Assembly: GCF_011075055.1 (NCBI RefSeq)
Contig: NC_058145.1
Coordinates: forward strand, 3,753,228 to 3,817,227
Direction: 5' to 3'
DNA length: 64,000 bases
Source of the DNA: Mangifera indica
Lineage: Eukaryota; Streptophyta; Magnoliopsida; Sapindales; Anacardiaceae
Shown here: positions 22,860-36,269 of the stretch, one piece after another
How positions within the stretch are numbered: the stretch's first letter is position 1
Layout of the letters: each line of letters opens with the position of its first letter
Position numbers and translations under genes: made by a program
Notes under the pieces: model-generated
Database searches by the model: none
Seen by the model: only the letters and a program-made list of their open reading frames with translations
What the model was told of the DNA's origin: nothing

Positions 22860-25400
22860 ATGGTCGGATATGTTTCAATTAGATATGAGAGAGAATTGAT
22901 AGAAATAGGTAACAACGTAATAAAATATGTTAGAGATAATAGAAAATTGATTAAAATTTCAAAGGACACGACATTCAAGAGATTAATCCAAATGGTGAGA
23001 GAAAAGTGTAATATAGATCAAAAGGTATTTAACATTCAAATAAGTATAAGACCAAAGCATCTTGACAACGACATCTCTGTTGAAATTTTAAATGATGAAG
23101 ATTTTAAGGTTCTTAATGGTCTATTTAACATCTTTAAAGCATGTGTTTCAGTTTTTGTTATAACTACACTTAATGATAATAGTTACAAAGTTTAACAAGC
23201 AGATGAGGGTTTACAAGGTAGTGAGCCGAGTAGTTATCTACAAGATCATAAGATTGGTTTAGGAGGGATTCAAAATATCGCGATCAATCCGAAACAAAAA
23301 TTTTCTGAGGAAGACTTTGCTTACTTAAATGATGTTCATCTTATTGTATTGTATAATACAGAAGAATTTGTTCGTGACAACAAAGAAAAATTTCTAGATT
23401 AGAGTGAATTTGATAGGAAGGTTATGCATGTGGAACTAGAGTTCAAAGAGAAGATATATATTAATGAAGATATTGGAAATACAAGTAGTTTCCCGCAAAC
23501 AAATCTTAATGGTGGGAATGTTCATATTAATACATTTAATTGGCTATCTAAAATTTCTGACCAGTCATTCACATCTAAAAGTCGAGGAGTGTAAAAAGAT
23601 GATGATTCTTAAAAAATTGGTACATTATTTTCAAGTAAACAGTATGCCATTGTTGTAGTAACTCGAGATGCTCTTGAAAAAAAATATCAATTTAAAATGC
23701 ACAAGTTAGACACACTCAGATGGGAGGTTAAATGTCATAATCAGCAATGTAATTAGCGTGTACAGGCAAACAAGGTAGGAAAAAGTGAAAGTTTCAAATT
23801 ATGTCGTATGGATAGCCAACACACATATCCTAGAGATCAGATATTGTTTCATCATAGGCAAATTGGGGTTTGAGCTTTAGGGTAAATTTTGAGAACCTGA
23901 TTTATATTGGTTAATCATGTGTATCAACCTAAGGAGATTATTGTGGACATCGTCAATTGATATATCATATGCATAAACATGGTAGACAAGAAATTGGACA
24001 CTTTAATCATTGAAAGGCACACCCAAAGAGTCGTTTATGTTGCTACCAGAGTATTATTATAATTTAATACGTTGTAATCCAGGAACTGTGACATATACAC
24101 TAACGGATGAGCAGAAACAATTTAAATACTTTTACATGACATTGGGTTGCAGTATCCGAGTATTCCGACAACATATTCGTCTATTCAATTGTATTAATGC
24201 TATCTTTTTAAAGGGCAACTATTTGGGTCAATTTTTTATTGCTATTACATTGGATTATAATAATCATTGGCTTTCGGTATTGGTCTTAGGGAAGACAATG
24301 ACAAATGGTGTTGGTTTTTAACAAAGTTAAATGATTGTTTAGGTGAGGTACCTCATTTAGCAATGATTTTAGATCGACATATCAGTATCTTCTCTATAAT
24401 GGCTAAAGATTTCCCAGGTGTGCACCATGACTGTTGTTGTCATCACCTTCACCGTAACATGTGATCCAAGTACAAGAAGAATGCAAAAGTTGCGTGGATG
24501 TATTGGAAAGTAGTTAAGACATACACCAAGTATGAATTTCAAGAGAAAATGAAGTCATTGTTACCTGTGTGAGGTGGGTTATGATTGATAGACAAGGGCA
24601 TATTTTCCGAGGTATAGATACAATATAATAACTACCAATATCGTCGAATTGTTTAATGCACTTGTCAGACACACAGAGGTTTGTCTATTACTATGTTTAT
24701 CGAGTTCATTAGAAGTACAATACAACGATGGTTTTATGAAAGGAGAAATCATATAAGTAAGTACATATTCAATATTATAATTTGTTATAAATGTGTTTAT
24801 ATATACTTATACTTAATTACTTACCATATGTATTGATATTTATATGATTTATAAATGCGTGCACCAATCTTTTAACATTATGGGCAGAAGAGAAAATTGC
24901 CAAACTTATGTGAAAGTCTTCAAACTTAGAGGTTTGTCCTATTACATCTGAACGATATGAGATTATGGGTAGTGGCCAACACGATGGTGTGGTTGACCTT
25001 GCAGAGCAGACATGTACATATAGAAAATTTCAAATATCACAGATTCTCTACACGCATGTTATCGCCATTGTAAGATATATGAAACTCACCACTTGTATTC
25101 AATGGATGCATTTTTACTACAACATTGTCTTTTACTGTGCAGATTATGCAGAGGTCATTAATCTATTGGTAGATCAATCAGAGTGGTTACATGTAGAGGA
25201 GGCACGCGTTATCCATCCACCATCGTCGCACAGGATGTCTAGCAAATAAAAACAGACGTCTTTCACAAGGTGAATTTGTTGAACAATTGTTTTGTAGCCG
25301 ATGTCGGAAACCTGGATATACGAGATAAAATTGTAAAAATCCTATTCCGATCCCTAGTTTCATACCATCAAGTTCAACAACTGAAAAAAAGGGTTGAAGA
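22860..25400 (+). pseudogene. MuDR/MULE transposase, nearly full length, decayed (copy 1)
   Basis: From ATG 22860 one frame runs to about 23880 with about six stops. It has a PB1-like N-terminus (MVGYVSIRYERELIEIGNN), an acidic linker, and a MuDR DNA-binding block with WEVKCHNQQCN, a stop, RVQANKVG and SQHTYPRDQ. After a frameshift come the MULE core at 24010-24464 (FKYFYMTLGCSIRVF, NAIFLKGNYLGQFF, then in another frame AFGIGLREDNDKWCW, HLHRNM), a SWIM-type zinc finger at 24970-25110 (CTYRKFQISQI, with the H of THVIAI) and a CCHC knuckle near 25290-25340 (CSRCRKPGY). The first catalytic Asp position reads Asn (CINAIFLKG). It is inactive. Convergent with the Ulp1 gene on the other strand. Confidence 0.85.
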
Positions 25401-25734
25401 TAATTGTACTTGTTTATTTTTGATATAAAATTTGTGATTGTACTTATTACTTTATATATAAAGTTTGTGATTGTGATATATTATCTTTAAAATTTATGAG
25501 TGTATTTGTTAATGTATCTATAAGATTTCGTTTTTTAATTATTATAGATATCAATGTTGATTTAATTATTTTTAGTTGTTTTTTGTTCATTTGACCGATC
25601 GATTATAGTAACTATATAAAGGACAAACATATATAAATGAATAAATATATAGACATACTAACGCATAAAACATATGAATGACTAAACATATATAAATATA
25701 TAAAAGCTTAAAATGTAAAGGTCAATCAATATCC

Positions 25735-28700
25735 TGAAAAAAATAGTTATGTCGCTAAACGAGTGCATAAACATAAAGAATCCTTAGCCTCAAAAGATAA
25801 CAGTCGGCCAAGTACCAAACACTCAATGTAATGTAACATGACCACACCACAATCACCTGATAGGGGCGTTTGTTACGGTATGTCCACCACTTATGCAATG
25901 CAAATGGATTATCCTATGGAGTTTGACCTATGTAAGACTAAAATGATGTCACAACTAACAAATGTGATATCATTGACATACACCCCGACATCTTCTTACT
26001 AAATATCTCCGGGTCAGTAATAAAACTCTGTAATGACTCATAAACTGTGATCTTCTACTCCTTAAAATCCAGAACACCTGCTACCCAATATGCATTGTTA
26101 AAGTTTATTAGGATAAAAACCTACACACATTGACAAAATATACATATTAGACCTTAATTCAGTAATCCTTGTAAAGTAACTAATTATTGAATTCTGATCT
26201 CACCCACCATACCCTAAGGTAGCAAATGTAAGTTAGGGGGATAATTTGCATTGACAAGTCATGTGAAAAGTGGAGGAAACTGGTACTTAAACTGATCTTT
26301 ATCCATGCAGCATACTCATGATGGATATGTGCAACAAAATAACCCAGAACTGTCATCCAATTCTAATGAACCTCCATCGTAACATCATGATGTCACTAAC
26401 GTAATAATCCCAAAAAGAATCGACGTTCTATAAAAACGAATAATATAACATTATCATGCATCTAAATGACATTCTATATTAACAAATAAAATTAGTTGAC
26501 CAAGTCAACTCACCTTGTCAGACAACCATTCAGATATATCTATCACTGTACCCCAAAAGGTAATTTTAGTCTTTATCCCTGTGTTGTACACCTTTCATTT
26601 TTTGAAGAGATCAGGTTCTACATACCATTTCGTGAAAGTTTTCTCGCGTTTGGTACTTGATAATAGCATAACAGACCTCACCTATTAGATCATTGGTTTC
26701 AACGGATTTATGTATAAGCTTCCAATGAGCGGTCTCTTCTTGACAAGTCAACCATGAAGTGTGCAAAAATATTATACCAAAACAAATAATATGTCATATT
26801 AATTTGTGATATTTTCAAATTTATTTCAATACTTTCTGTAAGGCAAAAGTCATAGCTAGGAAATTTTTAAGAGAGATTAGGTTAACTATATCAAATATTT
26901 GGACCTACTGGTGTGAAATATATAAAAAACAATAAATAAATAATATACTTTTCATTCAAACGTACAAGCTATAATGAAAACATTAGTAAAATTTATATAC
27001 CTGAATTATCTCTCTCTGTGTCAAAAGTTAAACCACATAGTCCGTTGGACAAGTAATATCAGTCAATTTGTTTTCCTAAGAGGTAATATCAATCACCTTT
27101 TTAGCCTTACATAGGGTGTTGAGATAGATCAATCGGATATCCTGTTATAGCAATAGATAAAAGGTAAATGAAAAAATTAACAATTTATATTGATTAATCA
27201 AATAGTTTACCTCAACCATTGAAGAAGGTGATAATGAAGAATCCTCATAAGGTAATCTATCATTGCCAACATCCTGTAACAATATTAGCATTTTATATTA
27301 GTTAATCAAAGTGTTTGACAGAGATTATAATATTTACAATCGACATTATACATACTTCTATTGTTAAAATAAATGTCAATATGGGATTTTCCCTCAGTGC
27401 GGCCTCATCAACATCGGGACACTGTCATAATATCGACAGTAAAAGTTAACAGGGAATCGATAAACAAATGTTGAATTGAGATATAATATTTACAAACGAC
27501 GTTATATTTACCTGAACTATCATAAAATGTGTCAATGGGGAAAACTCATGGGATGATCTATCATCGTCGACATCCTGTAACAATATTAATATTTTATATT
27601 GGTTAATCAAAGTGTTTAACAAAGATTATCATGTCTATAGTTGATATTAAACGTACCTCTACTATTAGAACAGATGTCAATATGGGATCCCTTCTCAATG
27701 TGGCCTCATCAACACTGGGGTATTGTCATAATGTCGACAATAACGAGTTAATAGGGAATCGATAAACAAATGTTGAATTGAGATATAATATTTACAAATG
27801 ATGTTATACTTACGGTGTCAATGAGGAAGCCTCATGAGGTGATCCATCATCATCAACATCCTATAACAATATTAATATTTTATATTGGTTAATCAAAGTG
27901 TTTAACAAAGATTATAATGTCTACAGTCGACATTATACGTACCTCCACTATCAAAACATATGTCAATATGGGATCTCTCTTCAGTGTGGCTCATTAATGC
28001 TGAGGCACTATCACAATGTTGACAGTAATGAGTTAATAGGGAATCAATAAACAAATGTTGAATTGAGATATAATATTTATAAACGACGTTATACTTACCT
28101 GAACCATCATAAAAGGTGTCAATAGGAAAACCTCATACAATACTCTCTCATTGCCCACATCAAAAGTTAATATAAGATCCTTCTTCGATGGGCCCTCATC
28201 AAAAAACTGACGTTGTAATAATATCAATAATCACAAGTTAACAGAATACTACAAACATTTTTGAAATATCATTTCCAATATACTTAAAACGTTTAGTACT
28301 TACCTTGACAATAGGTGGAGATGTGAATGTCGGACCCCCTCTTGATGGTTTGTTATCATTGTCACGAGGAGATTGTAACAACATATACAATTATTGTAGG
28401 GTTCATATGTTTGCATATTTAATTAACTTAAATATCTGGTATATCATTAAATTTTTTACCTGTACGACAATATCTATGTAGAGACGAGATCGTGTCTCCT
28501 CTATCCTGTCCTCTATATAAGTCATTTTGTCCTCTATACAAGTTATCCTATCCCTCATACAAGTCAACCGATCTAAGATAAAATTGTCCCATTGAGCAAA
28601 TGCAACATCAAAGTAACGAATGAAGAAATCTTATCCAAAAGGATCATCTGACATGTGCTCGATGGTCAGGGGTATAATAAAGGGCTCCGATGACATGCGC

Positions 28701-29388
28701 TCAATGATAGGGGTCGTAACAAGGACATTGACAGGAGTGGACTTAGTGACATGAATAGGATCGATGATAAGAGGCTAAAAAAAAGCCTCGATATGAGGCA
28801 GAGCAATGATCGGAGAAACAACATCAAGAGGACTCAATGATGCATCTCTTGATAAGGATGAGGAGGATGTCGATGAAAAAGATTGTCTATGTAACAATCT
28901 CTATATCAGATAATGTCATCAAACTAGTCTATAGTTTTCTCCATCGGAGTTAAAACTAGCGAGAAATTAACATTATCCTACAAATTTTTGTTTTAGTAAA
29001 CTTTGTTGTTAAACTTTATTCATAGTATAATCAATAATAAATTATTAATTATTGCATCTCCGGTGAAGGTAGTTAGGATAACATTCCATCTCGGGATGTC
29101 TTTCATATACCATCTCAACAATTGAGCAAATCCTAAAACTGGCGTGATATCCACCTATTGATGTTGTGTGTCCAACTTCTCGTATATCCAAAACTATAAT
29201 TTCAACTTAAATCTATTACTTTATAAAATTACAATTGTATCAAATTAATTGTATTTTAATCATAATTTTTTTAATTAATAAATGCCACAATTACTTGGAA
29301 AACTAACGGAACCCTACGATACCATTTTGTTTCATAAGGTTTTCATTCTTTTTTATAGGGTTGAAATCTATAGAAATTTGGGAGATAT
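25735..29388 (-). pseudogene. Ulp1-like (C48) protease gene of the MULE, upstream copy, 5'-truncated
   Basis: On the minus strand the 3' part reads NAYWVAGVLDFKE (about 26105-26067), then after frame changes SGDCGVVMLHYIECLVLGR (about 25865-25808). This is the strand and nucleophile-Cys block of Ulp1/SENP proteases. The position usually held by the catalytic His (HW) is Tyr (YW). Upstream there are small exons separated by AT-rich introns, including a tandem array at 27230-28170 and a segment at 28480-28960 of Asp/Glu/Met-rich character. The N-terminal DUF1985-like part is missing because the duplication junction at 29388 cuts the gene. The protease is presumed dead; the role of such genes in MULEs is not settled. 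Confidence 0.7.
27230..28170 (-). repeat. three tandem repeats of about 300 bp, each with exon-like parts
   Basis: The motif ATCCTGTAACAATATTA recurs at 27271, 27572 and 27858, periods of 301 and 286 bp. On the minus strand each unit holds two exon-like parts (one giving DVDDDRSSHEFSPLTHF-like residues) followed by GTAAAT or GTACGT donors. The array is inside the Ulp1 gene and is also present in the duplicated copy at 36270-37200, so it predates the 5-kb duplication. Confidence 0.8.
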
Positions 29389-30460
29389 TAGCAATGATTT
29401 CAAATTGACATATTAGTATCTTCTCTATAATAGCTAAAGACTTCCCAGGTGTGCACCATGGTTATTGTTATCATCATCTTCACTATAACATGCGTCCAAG
29501 TACAAGAAGAATGCAAAAGTTGTATGGGTGTATTTGAAAGTAAGTAAGACATACACAAAGTATGAATTTCAAGAGATAATGAAGACATTGTCCTGTATGC
29601 ACCCTGATACAGTAACGTACCTGTGTAAGGTGGGTTATGATTGATAAGCAAAGGCATATTTCCTAAGGTATAGATACAATATAATAACTACCAATATCAT
29701 CGAGTCGTTTAATGCACTTGTCAGACATACTTGAGGTTTGTCCATTACTATGCTTATCAAGTTCATCAGAGGTACGGTACAAAGATAGTTTTATGAAAGG
29801 AGAAATCATGTAAGTAACTATATATTCAATATTATAACTTGTTGTAAATGTGTTTATATATACTTATACTTAATTACTTATCATATGTATTGATATTTAT
29901 ATGATTTGTAGATGTGTGCACCAATCTCGTAATACCATGGGCAAAAAAGAAAATTGTCAAACGTGTGCAAAAGTCTTCAAACTTAGAGGTGTGTCCTATT
30001 ACATTTGAACGATACGAGATTATAGGTAGTGGCTAATACGATAGTGTGGTTAACCTTACAGAGTAGACATGTATATGTAGAAAATTTCAGCTATCACAGA
30101 TTCTCTACATGCAAGTCATTGCCATTGCAAGATATATAAAGCTCACCACTTGTATTCAATGAGTGCATCCTTACTACAATACCGCTTTTTACCATGCAGA
30201 TTATGTAGAGGTCGTTAATCTACTAGGAGATCAATCAGAGTGGTTACATGCAGAAGAGGCACGCGTTATCCATCCACCATTTATCCATCATCATCGCACA
30301 AGACGTCTAGCAAATAAAAACAGACGTCTTTCATAAAGTGAAGTTGTTGAACAACTTATTTGTAGTCAATGTCAGAAACTTGGATATACAAGATAGAATT
30401 GCAAAAGTCCTGTTCCGATACCTAGTTTCATACCATCAAGTTCAGCAACTTAAAAAAATG
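29389..30460 (+). pseudogene. MULE transposase C-terminal half (duplicated copy)
   Basis: Matches 24356-25400: it starts at the D-containing block after LAMI, carries the PGVHHGYCYHHLH-like block (29448-29485), the SWIM region (30065-30185) and the knuckle region (30355-30410). It lacks the N-terminal half because it begins at the duplication junction. It has several stops. It retains a 37-bp stretch at 29602-29640 (TGTATGCACCCTGATACAGT...) that is absent from the upstream unit, so each copy has its own indels. Confidence 0.75.
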
Positions 30461-32615
30461 GTTGAAGATAACTGTACTTACGATTGTACTTGTTTATTTT
30501 GATATAAAATTTGTGATTGTACTTATTACTTTATATATAAAGTTTGTGATTGTGATATATTATATTTAAAACTTGTGATTGTACTTGTTATTATATCTAT
30601 AAGATTTCTTCTTTTAATTATTATATATGTCAATATTGATTTCATATATCCATTTTTAGTCATTTTTTGTTCATTTGACTGATCGGTTATAGTAACTATA
30701 TAAAAGACAAACGCATATAAATGAATAAACATATAGACATACTAACACATAAAACATATGAATGAATAAACATATATAAATATACAAACACTCAAAATGT
30801 AAAGGTTAATCAATATCCTATGTGCCGCTAAACGTGTGCGTAGGTGTAACGAGTCCTCTGCCTCAAAAGATAACAATCGGCCAAGTGCCAAGCGCTTGAT
30901 GTAATATAACATGAACACACCACAATCACCTGATAAGGGCGTCTACTATGCATATCTACCACCCTATGCAATACAAATGGATCATCCCGTGGAATTCGAC
31001 CCACGTAAGACCAAAATGATATCATAGCTAGCAAATGTGGTATCATCGATGTATACCTCAACATCTTCCTACTAAATATCTCTGGATCAGTAATAAAACT
31101 CTGTAATGAGTCATAAATTGTGATCTTCTACTCCTTAAAATCCAAGACGTCTGCTATCTAATATGCATTATCGAAGTTTATTAGGATAAAAACCTGCACA
31201 CATTAACAAAATACATATATTAGACCTTAATTCAGTAATCCTTGTAAAGTAATTGATTATCGAATTTTGACCTCATCCATGTAACATCCGAATTCAGGTG
31301 TGTCAGTAAACTCCACTTCCAAAATTACCCCTAGAGTTGATTTTATAATTTATTGTTTAAAGAAATTGTAAAAGAATTATAGAAAACTACTAAATGAGCA
31401 ATAATTTTCAAAGGGGGTAAAATGGTCATTTTAGAAGGATTTAAGGGACAAAGTGGGAATGAAAATTGAATGGCATACTTGAAATTATATGGTGGTGCTA
31501 AGGGTTTTTGGTAATTGGCTAAGGATAAAATAGTCATTTATAGAAAAGGTGAAGGGTAAATTTGTCCAAAAGGTTTATAAAACTCATAACCTATTCATTT
31601 CCTTCTTCATTTGCCGAGAACCTCCATTATTTTGAACTAAAGCTTTCCTTCAACTAAAATTCATCCAAAAACCTAGCTAAACCACCTAATTTCCAGAGCT
31701 TCCAGTTATAAAAAATGTAAATCTATTAATTCTGGTCAGTTCTAAGATAAGAAGTTTAATTTTTAAGAGATGTCAAGTTTAGGGTTTTGATGGATGATTA
31801 TATTTTTGGTTGATTAAGGTTGTTCGGAAGAAGAAAAGAAGGAGAATAAGCTTAAATCACCTAATTAGCAAAGGAAAGGTAAGAATTTCATACTTTACAT
31901 GCTTGAAGTAATTTGAGTTAGGTTATTTAAATAACTTTTATTTATATAAGTGTGTAAGGTATTAGAATTAATGTGATTTTGGTGTTAAAGGAAACAAAAC
32001 AAAGAGAAGGAACCCAACTTGCAAATATTGGACTTGAAACAATGTAAGGGAAATCATTCTTGATATGTTGCATGTTTTAGGCTTTTGGTTCCTTGGATCT
32101 ATGTTATAAATGATGATTTTGAAGTTGATGAATGTTGTCTTGTCATTTGGGATGTCTATGTGTGTTATTTTGTTCATGGTAGAAAGTTGCATGATATTTA
32201 CAGTTTTTGCCACTGAGTTCGTCCCATGTTTTGGCTGTCTTATCTGATGAAGTATGAGTGTTATTATATCTTTTTGGAAATCTCTTTGAGTCCTCTTTCC
32301 AATGATATATAGCTTGTATGAATTAGAGATCATTTAGATTGTTAAATATTGCATGAACCACAAGGACTGCTTTACCAAATAAACAGAGGAGGCAGTTTTT
32401 CCCACTGACTTTAGCGCACGTTTTGACTGCCTTATCTATAGAATTATGAATGGTATTATAGCTTGTTGGAAAGATCTTTGAATCCTCTTTTCAACGATAT
32501 ATAGCTTGTATAAATTAGAAATCGTTTGGGTTGTTAAATTGTATGAAAAAGAAGGTTACCCTGTTAAATGACTATTCTGTAAACAGTATTTTGTAGTTAT
32601 GGGCAAGAAATAAAG

Positions 32616-32700
32616 AAAAGGAAAAAAAAAAAGAAAGGAAAGGAAAGGAAAGGAAAGGAAAGAAGAAAAGAAAAAGAAAAAGAAAGAAAAGCAAGAAAAG
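32616..32700. repeat. GGAAA/GAAAA purine microsatellite
   Basis: An almost pure purine run on the plus strand, including five or six AAAGG units at 32633-32660. It lies inside the gypsy-like solo LTR. Confidence 0.9.
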
Positions 32701-32837
32701 GAATTCGGGGCTCAAGATTTAGGGGTCGTCCCAAGAGTAATGTCTGGTGAGTTATGAATAAATTTAGATGGAAGTAAAATTAGTAAAATATAAGACCCGC
32801 ATGCATGCTATAAACTATGAAGGGGCACTTTAGACTA

Positions 32838-32942
32838 CACCGCCCGTAGTAGGGCACATCCATAGTAGGACACGTCCGTAGTAGGACATAGACCCATAGT
32901 AGGGTCCGCTCATAGTAGAGCATGCTCGTAGTAGAGTACAAT
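32838..32942. repeat. short tandem repeats with core CGTAGTAGG
   Basis: About six copies of a 15-18 bp unit with the core (C)GTAGTAGGRCA/CATAGTAGG lie in a row inside the solo LTR. The block is richer in GC than the rest of the LTR. Confidence 0.8.
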
Positions 32943-33964
32943 TCCGGTCACAATTGGTGTAGTGAAAGAAAGGAAAAGAGCTTGAGCTTAGAAAAGTGTC
33001 AAATCCCTATAGTTAGCTTCCAAAAGTATCAAATAGACACCAGATGAGACAAAGTATGAGCCAAATAGTAAAGAATGAGCTAGATTACCCTATCAATCTC
33101 TTATAGAGGTTAAGATGTGAGGTGGAGTCCCGAAAGTGAGTTAAAATAGGAAAAAAGATAGTTTACTTGATTCCTTCCTCTTACTAAGTGTTCTTATCAC
33201 TCACTTCCTTTTATTTCCTGATTGCAGGTACAAGTGATCGAGGTAGTTGCGAGACAAGGTCAGGTCAGCGTAGGTAGATCTGGCTGGAGCAGATTATCTC
33301 CGGTTTATATTACATGCATATAGTCGCATGTTCTTATTGATTTTTGACCTTTTGAGATGATGGTACACTGGTATATGATTACTCCACGTTTTCAGATATC
33401 TTCAGATGAGTTTTCACATGAGTATATACATCTTTTGGTTTGCTTCCAGATATTCAGTTTTAAAAATAATTTCTAAACACTTTAGTGATGCATTCATGTT
33501 AAAGTAGTTTAAAAGAAAAAAAAAATAGACGTTCCGGAGATTAATTTGTAACATTTCTTCTTTGGTGGGTAGTACTTCTAGAGGGGGATGTTACAATCCA
33601 TCACACCCCAAGGTTACAAATGTAAGTTAGAAGGATAATTTGCATTGACCAGTCATGTGAAAAATACAACAAAACAATCGACATACCTGTGAGAGATATA
33701 TACAACAAAACAACCAAGAACTAACTATCGTCCAGTTCTAATGAACCTTCGTCGTAACATCATATTGTCGCCGATGTAATAATCCCAAAAAGAATCAACA
33801 TGTTGTGAAAACAAATAATATAACATTATCATGCATCTGAACGACATTCTATATTAACAAACAAAATTAATTAACCAAGTCAACCTACTTTGTCAGACAA
33901 CCATCCAGATATGTCCATCACTGTATCTTAAAAGGTAATTTCGGTCCTCATCCCTATGTCGTAC

Positions 33965-35594
33965 TGAAGGATTTCGGCAAGAAAATTAAAATTTTTAATT
34001 TATGTTCACATCATATGTAATAATGGTAATATAAAATTTACATGTTGTTTCAAGAAATAAAACATAGAAACATGTAAACTACCTTGTACCTTGTAATTTA
34101 ATTTGAAGTTTGGAAGCTTGAATCACTAAAATAAGCGATCTCTTGGCTTGCACCCTTCAAGGAAGACAAATGGAAGAAAAGAGAAGCTTTTTCCGGCAAA
34201 AGAAGAAGAAGAAAAGAAAAATGTATATATTTCTTCATTTTTGCCTCACATTTATTACATTAAAACTTGATATTTATCAAGTTACAACATGTGCTTAATT
34301 CTCATTGGTTGATAATTAAGAGAAATTGGAATTTGACACATGTTAAATAATTTGTGTCTAAAATTATTCATTTTAACTTTCTAAACAATTTAAAAGGTGT
34401 AAAATGACAATTTTGCCCCTTTTCTGAATCTTATTCGAAAAGCACAATTTTTTATCCTCGAAAAGTGCTAGCCAACCATGGATAAATATTTTCAGCTTCA
34501 TAACACCATTTTCTTCCTTGAAATATGGGTGTGACCTTCAAGGTTCATAGTGACATAGTCGTGGGCCCTATATTAGACGATACGTTTCATTATATCACTA
34601 TATAACCTAAAACTGTCGTTAACCGATATACTTCATTTTTCGCTACAAAACGAAGCTCCTACTGATCATGTGGTGTCATCTAGCAATGTCTCATGACCCC
34701 TACATCACAATGAAGTACAAGCTTCACATAATGTCAAATGAATCTTTTTTACTCACACTTACCATGTAGTCCAATCCCTTCATTAGTACATCCCGATTAA
34801 ACTTGGATTCATGGAATGTCAAAATTCAATATTTAATCTTTTCGAATATCAAGTAATACATCATAACGTGCCACATCGAAACTCTTTTCATGTGGTCTTT
34901 TATCTACACTGGCCAGTGTCTTAGATTTTCATGTTTCTCGATATTCATATAGGAACTCGAGAGCAGTCGAGCTGACGGATCCCTGTATAATCATCACTTG
35001 TCCTCTCACTCAAACAACATATTATCAAAACGACTTTTGAACGAGACATGATTAGCCTCGTGGTATACACCGTATGAACCATACGTTCCGGAACGAAGCA
35101 TAACTGTGATATCTCAAGTCAAAGGATCTATACACAAGTATGATTCATGATGTATCATTGACTACATATTAATGCCCATGTGATCATCGTTCAGCGGTCA
35201 CGTTCGATAAACAATATAATAGAATAACCTTTGATCAGTTATTTAACCATCAAATGGTTCCATTGTTTACCCATGTGTATATCCACCATATCTAATATCA
35301 TCCATTGATATACTGTAGTGATATAGCACACACCCACTATGCAATACTATTGCCCAAATAGATTACCTATGCAAGGAACGATTTGATGACGTTTATTAAA
35401 ACTCATCGGGACCTTTCACATGTCATATGCATGTAGCTAATATGGATGTAATATACAACTACAATATAGATATAAAAGTGACGTAGAAAACATGTGAAAT
35501 ATGACAGAACTCTTATTTTATTAATAATGTATATGCAAGATATACAACTCTTAAAACCAATTAAAGCGATTGGTTTTTAGGGCATATTCTAACA
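33965..35594 (-). mobile_element. solo LTR, copia-like, 1630 bp
   Basis: On the minus strand it starts TGTTAGAATATGCCC and ends CCGAAATCCTTCA. The 5-bp target duplications CGTAC at 33960-33964 and 35595-35599 are perfect, and the empty site is seen at about 26588 in the upstream unit. The start resembles common plant copia LTRs (TGTTAGA...). No coding sequence is visible. A run rich in AAGAAGAAG is at 34199-34215. Confidence 0.85.
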
Positions 35595-36269
35595 CGTACA
35601 ACTTCCATTTCTCGAAGAGATTAAGTTCTATATACCATTTCTTGAAAATTTTCTCATGTTCATTACTTGATAATGGCACAATAGACCTTGCTCATTAGAT
35701 CCTTGGTTTTAACAGATTTGTGTATGAGCTTCGAACAAGCAGTCCTTTCTTGACAAGTTGACCACGAAGTGTGCAAAAATATCATACCAAAACAAATAAT
35801 ATGTCATTTAAAATTATATTAACTCGTGAGATTTTTAAATTTATTTCAATACCTTCTGTAAAGTAAGAGTCATAGTCAAGAAATTCTCAAGAAAGGTCAG
35901 GTTGACTATATCAAATATTTGGACCTGCTGGTGTTAAAGACATAAAAACAATAAATAAATAATATACTTTTCATTCAAACGTACAAGCTATAATGAAAAC
36001 ATTAACAAAATTTGCATACCTAAATTATCTCCCTCTGTGTTAGGAGCTAAACCACATAGTCCTTTTGACAAGTAATATCAATCAACTTGTTATCCTGAGA
36101 GGTAATATCAATCATCTTTTTAGCCTTACTTGGGGTGTTGAGATAGATCAATCGGATATCCTGTTATAACAATAGATAAAAGGTAAATGACAACTTATAT
36201 TAACAAAATTAACAATTTATATTGGTTAATCAAACAGTTTACCTCAACCTTTGAAGAATGTGATAATGG

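Larger units (their letters stand above)
24356..29388. repeat. tandem duplication, upstream unit (about 5.03 kb)
   Basis: From the second half of the transposase through most of the minus-strand Ulp1 gene, this segment matches 29389-38398 once the two inserted LTRs there are removed. The junction at about 29388 joins Ulp1 gene sequence (GGAGATATT) directly to transposase sequence (AGCAATGATTT), with two or three bases of microhomology (ATT). Confidence 0.85.
31280..33595. mobile_element. solo LTR, gypsy-like, 2316 bp
   Basis: It begins TGTAACATCC and ends GGATGTTACA. Perfect 5-bp target duplications ATCCA lie at 31275-31279 and 33596-33600, and the interrupted sequence is continuous in the upstream copy at about 26205. 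No internal protein, primer-binding site or second LTR is present, so it is a single LTR left after recombination. Length, termini and content (GGGTAAAATGGTCATTTT-type blocks, leader-like pyrimidine tract) fit large gypsy chromovirus LTRs; the lineage is inference. Confidence 0.85.

Noticed and set aside
26000..28300. CRISPR-like spaced repeats
   Set aside because: The 300-bp units carry splice signals and sit in a eukaryotic MULE gene; spacing and length do not fit CRISPR.
31968..32333. 121-codon minus-strand frame
   Set aside because: Lies wholly inside the gypsy-like solo LTR; low-information AT-rich sequence.
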